Shown here in pieces: positions 15,659 through 23,410 of a DNA stretch of 28,715 nucleotides. The translations under genes and the position numbers were made by a program. Within the stretch, counting starts at the first letter, position 1. The number at the start of each line of letters is the position of its first letter. Below the pieces are notes generated by a model. It did no database searches. It had not been told where the DNA came from and saw only the letters and a program-made list of their open reading frames with translations. Source of the stretch: CAZYPU01 sp049642705 (lineage in GTDB: Bacteria > Omnitrophota > Gorgyraeia > JABMRN01 > RBG-13-46-9); contig JBARPB010000019.1 of the NCBI GenBank assembly GCA_049642705.1, forward strand, positions 1 through 28,715, read 5' to 3'.

Positions 15659-16447
15659 ATGACGGCGATAATACTGGCGGCCGGATACGGTACGCGGCTT
15701 TATCCGCTTACGCTTGATAAGCCCAAGGCGCTTTTAGAAGTTGGCGGGAAAACCATACTTGACCGGCTGGTTGAAAAAATAAAACTCGTAGAAGAGTGCA
15801 AAAGGATAATCGTTGTCACAAACGAAAAATTTCACAAAAATTTCGAAACATGGGCTAAAGAGAAATTCCGTTCCCGGAACGAAAAGTTTTCCGTTCCGGG
15901 AACGGAATTTCCCGAAATAGACGTGATAAACGACAAGACAAAAGACAACGAAACGAGGCTCGGCGCCATAGGCGACATAAACCTTGTCCTTTCGAAAACG
16001 GGCGCAAAGGACGATTTACTTATTACGGGAAGCGACAACCTCTTTGAGCTCGATTTGAGGGAATTTGTGCAATTCGGCCGCGAAAAAAGCCCCTTTAGCT
16101 CCATCGCACTTTTTGACGTAAAGAACACCGAGCTTGCGAAAAGATACGGTATATGCAGCCTGGATAAAAATTTACAGGTGACGGACTTCGAAGAGAAACC
16201 CGCATCACCCAAAAGCACGCTGGCGGCGACGGCGCTATATTTTATCCCAAAGGAAAAGATCTTGAAAATATTTGATTATATGAAGACGGATCTCACCAAA
16301 GACGCGCCCGGAAACCTTATGAAGTGGCTTGCGAAAAACGACGGGGTTTTCGGCTATGTTCTCACGGGCGCCTGGTACGACATCGGCGACATAAAAAGTT
16401 TAAAGGAAGCGGACGAGGAATTTAGGATAAAAGGAGGAAAAGCGTAA
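15659..16447 (+). CDS. Sugar-phosphate nucleotidyltransferase
   Basis: 262 residues of the NTP-transferase (GT-A-like) fold. The nucleotide loop LAAGYGTRLYPLT (6-18) and the lysine in KPKALLEVGGKT are typical of RmlA/GmhD/mannose-1-P guanylyltransferases. LLITGSDNLFEL supplies the metal-binding Asp, and WYDIGDIKSL is the C-terminal motif. It probably activates a sugar-1-phosphate (possibly mannose or glucose) with an NTP; the substrate cannot be fixed. Residues about 68-85 are encoded by a 50-bp palindrome and look like an insertion between helix FETWAKEKF and strand IDVIND. Start ATG lies 13 nt after the isomerase stop, and the stop shares 1 nt with metK. Confidence 0.85.
   Translation: MTAIILAAGYGTRLYPLTLDKPKALLEVGGKTILDRLVEKIKLVEECKRIIVVTNEKFHKNFETWAKEKFRSRNEKFSVPGTEFPEIDVINDKTKDNETRLGAIGDINLVLSKTGAKDDLLITGSDNLFELDLREFVQFGREKSPFSSIALFDVKNTELAKRYGICSLDKNLQVTDFEEKPASPKSTLAATALYFIPKEKILKIFDYMKTDLTKDAPGNLMKWLAKNDGVFGYVLTGAWYDIGDIKSLKEADEEFRIKGGKA
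15862..15911. repeat. 50-bp palindromic element inside a coding sequence
   Basis: Arms 15862-15881 and 15892-15911 are perfectly complementary over 20 bp, around the 10-nt loop AAAAGTTTTC. Each arm also holds its own small palindrome (GTTCC C GGAAC). The element keeps the frame of the nucleotidyltransferase gene and encodes about 17 residues including EKFSVPGTEF. It resembles in behaviour the Rickettsia palindromic elements that insert in frame into genes. No second copy was noticed in this window. Confidence 0.85.
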
Positions 16448-17589
16448 TGCGAAAGCACACCTATCTATTGACATCTGAAAGCGTGACCGAAGGGCATCCC
16501 GATAAGGTATGCGACCAGATTTCGGACGGGATTCTGGACGCGATTTTCGAACGGGACCCGATGGGAAGGGTTGCCTGCGAGACGATGATTACGACAGGCC
16601 TTGCGGTTGTCGCAGGCGAAATCACGACATCGTGCTACGTGGAAATACCCAAGATCATAAGAAAAACGATTAAAGAGGTAGGATATACCGATCCCCACTA
16701 CGGGTTTGACCATATGACGTGCGGGGTAATGACTTCTATACAGTCGCAATCCGCCGACATCGCCCTCGGCGTCGACAAGGGCGGTGCGGGGGACCAGGGC
16801 ATGATGTTTGGTTATGCCACGGATGAAACAAAGGAACTCATGCCGATGCCTATCTCCCTGGCGCACAAACTTGCCCGAAGGCTTGCCGAGATAAGAAAAA
16901 AAGGCCTAGTCAACTATTTGCGGCCCGACGGCAAAACTCAAGTTACCGTGGAATACCAAAACGGCACTCCGCATAAGGTAAAGACGGTTATAGTAAGCGC
17001 CCACCACGACCGCAAGGTCAAGACGAAACAGGTCAAAGATGACATGAAGCAACTCGTCGTAGACCACGTTATCCCGAAAGATAACCTGGATAAAAAAGTC
17101 AAGATTTTCGTAAATCCGACTGGAAGGTTTGAGATAGGCGGCCCGATGGCCGATACGGGGGTAACGGGCAGAAAAATCATCGTCGATACGTACGGCGGCG
17201 TCGGCTCCCACGGCGGCGGATGCTTCTCCGGAAAGGACCCTTCGAAGGTGGACAGGTCAGCTTCTTACATGGCGCGGTACATAGCGAAAAATATCGTCGC
17301 GGCCAAGCTTGCCAAAAAATGCGAGCTTCAACTCGCTTACGCGATAGGCGTGGCCGAGCCCATTAGCATAATGGTAAATACGTTCGGCACCGGCCATATT
17401 TCGGAGGAGCGTCTTATCAAGGCCGTACGGAGGATATTCGACCTCACCCCGCAGGGAATTATAAAAAATCTAAAACTCAGAAGGCCCATATACAGGCAAA
17501 CCGCCTGCTACGGGCATTTCGGAAGGGAAGATGAAGGCTTCGCGTGGGAAGAGATCGACAAGGTAAAAGCGCTTAGGAGGGAAGTGTAA
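16447..17589 (+). CDS. metK: S-adenosylmethionine synthetase
   Basis: 380 residues with the MetK signatures: EGHPDK (15-20), GAGDQGMMFGYA for the adenine/methionine loop, FVNPTGRFEIGGPMADTGVTGRK, and the glycine-rich phosphate loop GGGCFSGKDPSKVDRSA. It makes SAM from methionine and ATP. Shine-Dalgarno AAGGAGG lies about 9 nt before the ATG, and the stop of the previous gene shares one base with the start. The next gene, ahcY, recycles the product of SAM-dependent methylation. Confidence 0.97.
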   Translation: MRKHTYLLTSESVTEGHPDKVCDQISDGILDAIFERDPMGRVACETMITTGLAVVAGEITTSCYVEIPKIIRKTIKEVGYTDPHYGFDHMTCGVMTSIQSQSADIALGVDKGGAGDQGMMFGYATDETKELMPMPISLAHKLARRLAEIRKKGLVNYLRPDGKTQVTVEYQNGTPHKVKTVIVSAHHDRKVKTKQVKDDMKQLVVDHVIPKDNLDKKVKIFVNPTGRFEIGGPMADTGVTGRKIIVDTYGGVGSHGGGCFSGKDPSKVDRSASYMARYIAKNIVAAKLAKKCELQLAYAIGVAEPISIMVNTFGTGHISEERLIKAVRRIFDLTPQGIIKNLKLRRPIYRQTACYGHFGREDEGFAWEEIDKVKALRREV

Positions 17590-17591
17590 CA

Positions 17592-18848
17592 ATGAAATAC
17601 GACGTAAAGGATACCGATCTAGCGAAGAGAGGCACCTTGAGGATCGAATGGGCAAGGGAATACATGCCTGTTTTATCCCTTATAGAGGAGAGATTTAAAA
17701 AGGAAAAACCGTTCAAGGGCATAAGGATTTCCGGATGCCTGCACGTAACGACGGAAACGGCAGTCCTTGCCACTTGCCTTAAACAGGGCGGCGCCCATGT
17801 TTTATTATGCGCCTCGAACCCTTTGAGCACGCAGGATGACGTAGCCGCTTCGCTCGTTCTGCACCACAAAATAAGCGTGTTCGCGAAAAAAGGCGAGGAC
17901 CGCAGGACCTATTACAGGCACATAAACATGGCCCTTGACCAGAAGCCCCACATAACCATCGACGACGGCGCCGACCTCGTTTCGACTATTCACTCGAAAA
18001 GAAGAAACTTACTGAAGAATATTATAGGGGGTACGGAGGAGACAACCACCGGCATTATACGCCTGCGAAACATGGAGAGAAAGGGAAAGCTCATGTACCC
18101 CATAATAGCCGTTAACGACGCGAACACCAAGCATATGTTTGACAACCGCTACGGCACGGGCCAGTCCACCCTGGACGGCATTATCCGCTCGACTAACAGG
18201 CTTATCGCGGGCAGCCGGTTCGTTGTTTGCGGCTACGGCTGGTGCGGAAGGGGCGTCGCTATGCGAGCCCGCGGCATGGGCGCCAACGTTACCATATGCG
18301 AAATAGACCCATTAAGGGCGCTCGAGGCCGTAATGGACGGCTACAGGGCGGTATCGATTAAGGAAGCCGCAAGGTACGCCGATATTTTTGTCACCGCCAC
18401 CGGCAACATAAGCGTCCTGGATAAAGGCCACTTTAAACTTATGAAAGACGGCGTGATCTTGGCCAACGCGGGGCATTTTAACGTCGAGATAAACATACCC
18501 ACACTTAAGAAGATGTCGAAAAAAACAAGAAAAATAAGGGATTTCGTTGAGGAATATACTCTGAGAAGCGGAAAGAAAATAAACCTCCTGGCGGACGGGC
18601 GTCTGGTAAACCTGGCGGCGGCCGAAGGGCACCCTGCCCACGTCATGGATATGAGTTTCGCAAACCAGGCGCTGGCGAGCCTCTTCCTCGTGAAAAACTC
18701 AAAGAACTGCGAAAACAGGGTTTATCCCGTTCCGAAAGACGTTGACGAAAGAATTGCGCGTCTTAAACTGAAATCCATGGGCGTCGGGATAGACGCCCTG
18801 ACGAGCGAACAAAAGAAATACCTGGATAGCTGGGAGGCTGGAACATGA
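17592..18848 (+). CDS. ahcY: S-adenosylhomocysteine hydrolase
   Basis: 418 residues, the shorter form found in archaea and many thermophilic bacteria, without the extra insert of longer bacterial and eukaryotic enzymes. Substrate-site motifs are SGCLHVTTETAVL, DDGAD (124-128) and VNDANTKHMFDN (174-185, Lys180 and Asp184). The NAD-binding Rossmann loop is CGYGWCGRG (213-221). It reversibly splits SAH into adenosine and homocysteine. Start is 2 nt after metK with an AGGAGGG site upstream; the stop overlaps pfkA by 4 nt. Confidence 0.96.
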   Translation: MKYDVKDTDLAKRGTLRIEWAREYMPVLSLIEERFKKEKPFKGIRISGCLHVTTETAVLATCLKQGGAHVLLCASNPLSTQDDVAASLVLHHKISVFAKKGEDRRTYYRHINMALDQKPHITIDDGADLVSTIHSKRRNLLKNIIGGTEETTTGIIRLRNMERKGKLMYPIIAVNDANTKHMFDNRYGTGQSTLDGIIRSTNRLIAGSRFVVCGYGWCGRGVAMRARGMGANVTICEIDPLRALEAVMDGYRAVSIKEAARYADIFVTATGNISVLDKGHFKLMKDGVILANAGHFNVEINIPTLKKMSKKTRKIRDFVEEYTLRSGKKINLLADGRLVNLAAAEGHPAHVMDMSFANQALASLFLVKNSKNCENRVYPVPKDVDERIARLKLKSMGVGIDALTSEQKKYLDSWEAGT

Positions 18849-19816
18849 AAAGAATCGGCGTGCTGACAAGCGGCGGGGACGCGCCGGGGATGAACGCAGC
18901 CATAAGAAGCGTTGTGCGCTGCGCTATTCATCACAAGCTGGAAGTAAAAGGTATAATGAAGGGCTACGAGGGGCTCATAAACAACGAAGTCATCGATATG
19001 CAAGCAAGGAGCGTAAGCAACATCCTAACCCGCGGCGGCACCATCCTCAAGACGGCGCGCTCTCAAGAATTCATGACAAAAGCCGGCAGGAAGAAAGCGT
19101 ATGAGACCGTCAGGAAAAACCGCATGGACGGCCTTGTCATCATAGGGGGAGGAGGCTCTTTCAGGGGCGCACACGTATTATGGCAGGAATTCAAGGTGCC
19201 CAGTATAGGCACCCCCGGCACGATAGACAATGATATATCGGGTTCCGATTATACAATAGGCGCGCACACCGCTGTCAACACGGCGCTGGACGCCATTGAT
19301 AAAATAAGGGATACGGTAACGAGCATGGAGCGCATATATGTCGTCGAGGTCATGGGAAGGGAAGACCCCTTCATAGCCACCAGGGTCGGCCTTGCCGGCG
19401 GTGCCGAGGACGTTATTTTTCCTTATACGAAATATGACATAGACAAGATGTGCGCCGATATAATAGAAGGAAGAAGGAAGGGTAAGGTAAGCTGGATTAT
19501 CGTTGTTTCGGAAGGCACAGCCAAGGCGAACGATGTCGCGGAAGCGATAAATAAAAAAACAGGCTGTTCCGTCCGGCCAGTTGTTTTGGGCCATATACAG
19601 AGGGGCGGCTCGCCTGAGGCGTTTGACAGGATACTCGCGTCGGTTTTAGGACTCTACGCGGTAGAGGAACTCCGAAAAGGCAAAACTGACGCGATGGTCG
19701 GACTGGTTTCGCACGGGATAAAAGTTACGCCTTACGAAGAAGCATGCAAGAGGGATAAGAAAAAGACGCTCGTCGACAGGGAAATGTATAAATTGACGAG
19801 GATATTAGCCGAATAG
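18845..19816 (+). CDS. pfkA: 6-phosphofructokinase
   Basis: 323 residues, close to E. coli PfkA in length and register. Motifs: VLTSGGDAPGMNAAIRSV (nucleotide loop), PGTIDND (catalytic Asp128 and Asp130), VVEVMGRED, GHIQRGGSPEAFDRIL (fructose-6-P site). At the magnesium/phosphate-donor motif the usual GGDGS is GGGGS (101-105), so the Asp equivalent to E. coli Asp103 is glycine; PPi-dependent enzymes instead have GGDD. Donor type is therefore uncertain. The following 9 nt and an AGGAGA site lead into the aldolase, giving two consecutive glycolytic steps. Confidence 0.9.
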   Translation: MKRIGVLTSGGDAPGMNAAIRSVVRCAIHHKLEVKGIMKGYEGLINNEVIDMQARSVSNILTRGGTILKTARSQEFMTKAGRKKAYETVRKNRMDGLVIIGGGGSFRGAHVLWQEFKVPSIGTPGTIDNDISGSDYTIGAHTAVNTALDAIDKIRDTVTSMERIYVVEVMGREDPFIATRVGLAGGAEDVIFPYTKYDIDKMCADIIEGRRKGKVSWIIVVSEGTAKANDVAEAINKKTGCSVRPVVLGHIQRGGSPEAFDRILASVLGLYAVEELRKGKTDAMVGLVSHGIKVTPYEEACKRDKKKTLVDREMYKLTRILAE

Positions 19817-19825
19817 GAGAGATAG

Positions 19826-21139
19826 ATGCCAAATATTGAAAAACTGGCGAGGGAACTTGCGCTGGCGGACGATAAGAACGAAAAAAAGAAATTAGCCAAA
19901 TCTATTTTTGAAGCCGCCTACGAAAAAAGCATTTATCCCTGGAGCATAAACGATTTTTACCTGGCGAGGGGCAGGGGTGAGTTCGCAGGTTTCACGGTCC
20001 CGGCGATAAACTTGCGGACAATGACATATGACCTGGCGCGGGCGATATTCCGGATAGCGAAAAAAATCGACGCCGGCGCGTTTATTTTTGAAATAGCGAA
20101 ATCCGAAATGGGTTATACCTACCAGATCCCCGCCGAATATACAAGCATGTGCCTTGCGGCGGCGGTAAAAGAAGGGTTTTCCGGCCCTGTTTTTATCCAG
20201 GGCGACCATTTTCAGTTAAACGCCAAGAAATATAGGGAAAACCCGGAAAAGGAAATCGAAGGCATAAAACTCCTGATAAGCGAGGCGGTTAAAGCCGGCT
20301 TTTATAACATAGACATAGATTCATCGACACTCGTTGACCTTTCGAAACCGACCACCAAGGAGCAGCAATTACACAATTACATGGTTTGTGCCAACCTTAC
20401 GAAATTTATCCGCCAAATCCAGCCGAAAGAGCTTAATGTCTCCGTCGGCGGCGAAATCGGGGAAGTCGGCGGAAAAAACTCGACGGCCGAGGAACTGCGC
20501 GTCTTTATGGCCGGGTACAGGGAAATTATAGGAAAAGGCGCCATGGGGATAAGCAAGATCAGCATCCAGACCGGCACATCCCACGGCGGCGTTGTCCTCC
20601 CGGACGGCACGGTTGCGAAGGTAAAACTCGATTTCGATACGCTGAAAAACTTGTCCAGACTGGCGAGGGACGAATTCGGCATGGCCGGCGCAGTCCAGCA
20701 CGGCGCCTCCACGCTGCCGAACGACGCCTTCGGCAAATTTCCGGAAGTCGAAACAGCGGAAGTCCACCTTGCCACGCAGTTTCAGAATATCGTTTACGAC
20801 AGCAAGCACTTCCCTGAAGGGCTTAGGGATAAAATTTACGCGTGGATAAAAGAGAACTTATCCGGCGAGCAGAAAGACGGCCAGACCGAAGAGCAGTTCA
20901 TATATAAGACAAGGAAAAAGGCGCTCGGGCCCTTCAAGAAAGACATTATCAACCTGCCGGCCGCCGCAAGGGATGGGATTATCAGCGATGTAGAGAAGGA
21001 ATTTGAGTTTTTATTCGGGAAAGTGAATATCAAAGGCACCAAAGCCCTTGTGTCGAAATATATCAAGCCCAAAGCCATCGCGCCCAGCATAAAGGGTGAG
21101 GATATCTCGCTTGAAATGGACGGTGAGGGCGACGATTAA
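19826..21139 (+). CDS. Class II fructose-bisphosphate aldolase-like protein
   Basis: 437 residues. The core looks like a class II (zinc) aldolase of the FBA/tagatose-bisphosphate type: FIQGDHFQ (124-130, His128), GGEIGEVGG (208-216), SIQTGTSHGG (247-255, His253) and VQHGASTLP (290-298, His292), which would supply the metal ligands and catalytic acid. It is about 100 residues longer than common FbaA, with a long N-terminal helical region and a C-terminal extension. Position directly after pfkA supports fructose-1,6-bisphosphate as substrate. It closes the operon and its stop overlaps the stop of the leftward lptG by 4 nt, without a terminator between them. Confidence 0.82.
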   Translation: MPNIEKLARELALADDKNEKKKLAKSIFEAAYEKSIYPWSINDFYLARGRGEFAGFTVPAINLRTMTYDLARAIFRIAKKIDAGAFIFEIAKSEMGYTYQIPAEYTSMCLAAAVKEGFSGPVFIQGDHFQLNAKKYRENPEKEIEGIKLLISEAVKAGFYNIDIDSSTLVDLSKPTTKEQQLHNYMVCANLTKFIRQIQPKELNVSVGGEIGEVGGKNSTAEELRVFMAGYREIIGKGAMGISKISIQTGTSHGGVVLPDGTVAKVKLDFDTLKNLSRLARDEFGMAGAVQHGASTLPNDAFGKFPEVETAEVHLATQFQNIVYDSKHFPEGLRDKIYAWIKENLSGEQKDGQTEEQFIYKTRKKALGPFKKDIINLPAAARDGIISDVEKEFEFLFGKVNIKGTKALVSKYIKPKAIAPSIKGEDISLEMDGEGDD

Positions 21140-22227
21140 TACTTGCTCAAGAAATATATACCCAGTCCGGCAAAGATTATATTGCTGAACCATGCTGCCA
21201 GAACAGGGGGTAACATTCCGCCTTTCCCCAAGGCAAGGCCCACAGCCATTACCGGTATATATAAAAGCGCAATAATAATACCCTTGGCCATTCCGAGAAG
21301 GGCTTTTCCCCTGTGGGCGGAAAGCACAAACGGCGCGCTTATAAGAATTGTCATGATGCACGCGAACGGAAACGCTATCTTATAATTCAAATCCACAAGA
21401 AGCCTTCTATATGTTCTTTTGCTGCTCGTGGCAAAAACCTCCATGTAGCTCCTTAAGCGGTTATAGCTCATGAATTCCGGTTTCCATTGGTTATTTATGA
21501 AATCCGTCGGCGTTTCGATTATCGGTAAATCCATCTCTTTGGCGACGATAGGCTCGCCTATGAACCGGCCGCTATTATCCGTCTTGTAAATGACAACGTC
21601 CTCACCCCGCCAATTTTCCTTTTTCGTCCAGTAAATGCTCTTGGCCGAAATCTTCAGGATAAGGTCCTGCTTGGTGTCATGCTGATGTATAACAATATCC
21701 TCAAGCACCTTTTTCTGTATGTCAAATCTCCTTGCAAAGATAATCTTGTCACCGCGGCCGTATATGGCTACATTGTAGACGTTGATGGTTCCGGCCTTGC
21801 CTCGCTTTGCCACGTCGAGCTTTTCATAGCGGATCCTGTTTGCTTTTCTCATCGCATTGGGCAGGATTCTGTCGTTTATAATGAATACCGAGAGGCTTAT
21901 GATAAATGCCGCCGCGAGGATGGGCCTTAGGATTTCCCATACGCCTATGCCGCTTGCCCTCATGGCGGTGATTTCATTGTCCTTGTTGAGGTTGCCCAGA
22001 AGATAGACGCTGGCTATAAGCGTGGAGATCGGGATTATCTGGGTGAGAATAAAAGGCGTGAGGTAATAATAAAAGGCCCCAAGGCTTGCGGCGGAAATGC
22101 CCTCTTTCAATATCTCGTCGAGAAAGCCGAATATGTCGCCTACTATGTACAGGGCCCATAAAAGCAAGAGACAAAGAAGGAAAAGCCCTATGAAGCCCCT
22201 GAATACATATTTTTCAATTATAACCAT
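21136..22227 (-). CDS. lptG: LPS export permease LptG-like (YjgQ family)
   Basis: 363 residues of the YjgP/YjgQ family: two N-terminal helices, the cytoplasmic loop motif LNKDNEITAMRASGIG, a periplasmic beta-jellyroll-like middle (about 130-265), and three C-terminal helices ending SNIIFAGLGIYFLSKY. Together with LptF it forms the inner-membrane channel of the LptB2FG complex that extracts lipopolysaccharide; lptB is not in the window. Its ATG directly abuts the stop of lptF (TAAATG). Which of the two is LptF and which LptG is assigned mainly by gene order. Confidence 0.85.
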   Translation of the reverse strand: MVIIEKYVFRGFIGLFLLCLLLLWALYIVGDIFGFLDEILKEGISAASLGAFYYYLTPFILTQIIPISTLIASVYLLGNLNKDNEITAMRASGIGVWEILRPILAAAFIISLSVFIINDRILPNAMRKANRIRYEKLDVAKRGKAGTINVYNVAIYGRGDKIIFARRFDIQKKVLEDIVIHQHDTKQDLILKISAKSIYWTKKENWRGEDVVIYKTDNSGRFIGEPIVAKEMDLPIIETPTDFINNQWKPEFMSYNRLRSYMEVFATSSKRTYRRLLVDLNYKIAFPFACIMTILISAPFVLSAHRGKALLGMAKGIIIALLYIPVMAVGLALGKGGMLPPVLAAWFSNIIFAGLGIYFLSKY

Positions 22228-23322
22228 TTATTTCCTCGCCATCCTTGAGAAAAGGACGATACCTACCGAAAATAAAATCGCATTTGCCATCCATATCCCC
22301 GCCCAGGGCGGCATGAGTTTGCGCACGACGCACGCAACGCCGCCGAGCATGACTCCCCAGTATAGGAGAAATATCACCATTGTAAGGCCGAAGTTTATCG
22401 ACTTTTCCCTCCGGTGGGCCCTTACCGCAATCGGGATGCCCACAAGGATAAATATGAAGTTCGAGAAGGCAAGGGCGAGCTTGTTGTGTATTTCGATATA
22501 AAGCGGAATGGTATCTATGTTATCCCGCCTCAGCTTTGTTATCTCCCTTCTAAGTTGCCTAATGCTCTTTTCCCTGGGCTTTTTCTCAATCTTCTGCACC
22601 TCCAGCGCTTTCCTGAAATTAAGCGTCATGTGGTACGTTTTAAATACCAGCTTGTAGGAACTCGTGGGGTCCTGCGGGAGGGCCTCGTCGACGCTTCCGT
22701 TTTTCAACTTGAGCTTTATCGCGTGTTGTTCGGGAAGACTCGTGACCTCACCCTCCTCGGCGACGATAACACGGGTGGGCCCTTCTTTCTGCGGCTGGTA
22801 TATCCTTATATTTTTCAGCTGGTTTCCGTCTATGCCGTAGACGAAGATTATGTAATCCTCGAAGGCCTTAATGAATACCCCCGCCTCCAGCAGGGCGAGG
22901 GGGTTTTCTATGCCGATTTTCTTTATGAGTTTTCTGGCGGCAAATCCCGATTCCGGCAGAAGCCTGTCGTTAAGGGGAATGCAGAAAAGGCTTACCAAAA
23001 GGCCCACGATGAGAAGCGGCATGGCGATTCTGTACATGCTGATACCGTTTGACTTAAGCGCTATAATCTCATTGTCGCTTGCCAGCCTTCCGAAGGCGAG
23101 AAGCGTCGCAGACAAGACCGATATCGGTATGGTGAAAGTGAGAAGCCACGGCATCAGAAAGAAGAAAAGCTTCGCAACATATAAAACGCCTACCCCTTTA
23201 TTGATAATGAGGTCCGCGACCTGTATTATGTGCCCGGTGGCGAGTATCATGGTTGATACAAGAAGCGACAGGAAAAAGGGCCCGACGAACTCCCTGATAA
23301 GGTAGTTTCTTATTATGCGCAT
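22228..23322 (-). CDS. lptF: LPS export permease LptF-like (YjgP family)
   Basis: 364 residues with the same topology: helix MRIIRNYLIREFVGPFFLSL, helix and loop with GRLASDNEIIALKSNGIS, a periplasmic domain (about 130-255) and three C-terminal helices with GIPIAVRAHRREKSINFG. It is the first gene of a two-gene leftward operon. The promoter -10 ends only 6 nt before the ATG and there is no usable Shine-Dalgarno in the message, so a leaderless mRNA is predicted. Its presence implies an LPS-bearing outer membrane. Confidence 0.87.
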   Translation of the reverse strand: MRIIRNYLIREFVGPFFLSLLVSTMILATGHIIQVADLIINKGVGVLYVAKLFFFLMPWLLTFTIPISVLSATLLAFGRLASDNEIIALKSNGISMYRIAMPLLIVGLLVSLFCIPLNDRLLPESGFAARKLIKKIGIENPLALLEAGVFIKAFEDYIIFVYGIDGNQLKNIRIYQPQKEGPTRVIVAEEGEVTSLPEQHAIKLKLKNGSVDEALPQDPTSSYKLVFKTYHMTLNFRKALEVQKIEKKPREKSIRQLRREITKLRRDNIDTIPLYIEIHNKLALAFSNFIFILVGIPIAVRAHRREKSINFGLTMVIFLLYWGVMLGGVACVVRKLMPPWAGIWMANAILFSVGIVLFSRMARK

Positions 23323-23328
23323 TGCCTA

Positions 23329-23357
23329 ATATTATCACGTATCTATATATTTGTCAA
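23329..23357 (-). promoter_or_regulatory. Promoter of lptF-lptG, predicted leaderless
   Basis: On the minus strand TTGACA (23352-23357) is followed after exactly 17 nt by TAATAT (23329-23334). The lptF ATG begins 6 nt beyond the -10, so the transcription start falls at or next to the A of ATG. Confidence 0.65.
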
Positions 23358-23373
23358 TCTTCCGAAATTCTTA

Positions 23374-23402
23374 TTGCAATTGGGGCAAAATGGCTTTATA
23401 AT
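23374..23402 (+). promoter_or_regulatory. Promoter of the methyltransferase operon, predicted leaderless
   Basis: TTGCAA (23374-23379), 17 nt, then TATAAT (23397-23402). The ATG at 23411 is 8 nt past the -10, leaving a leader of 0-2 nt. It is divergent from the lptF promoter in the same 88-bp gap. Confidence 0.65.
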
Positions 23403-23410
23403 AACCGATC

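Noticed and set aside
15832..16218. Leftward frame through the palindromic element
   Set aside because: It encodes a peptide like the sense one only because the element is palindromic; the sense gene has all family motifs.
16380..16447. SAM riboswitch ahead of metK
   Set aside because: metK starts one base from the previous stop; there is no leader or riboswitch-like fold.
22414..23052. 212-codon rightward frame opposite lptF
   Set aside because: It is antisense to a well-supported LptF gene, has no recognisable domain, promoter or Shine-Dalgarno, and matches what GC-biased codon use yields by chance.
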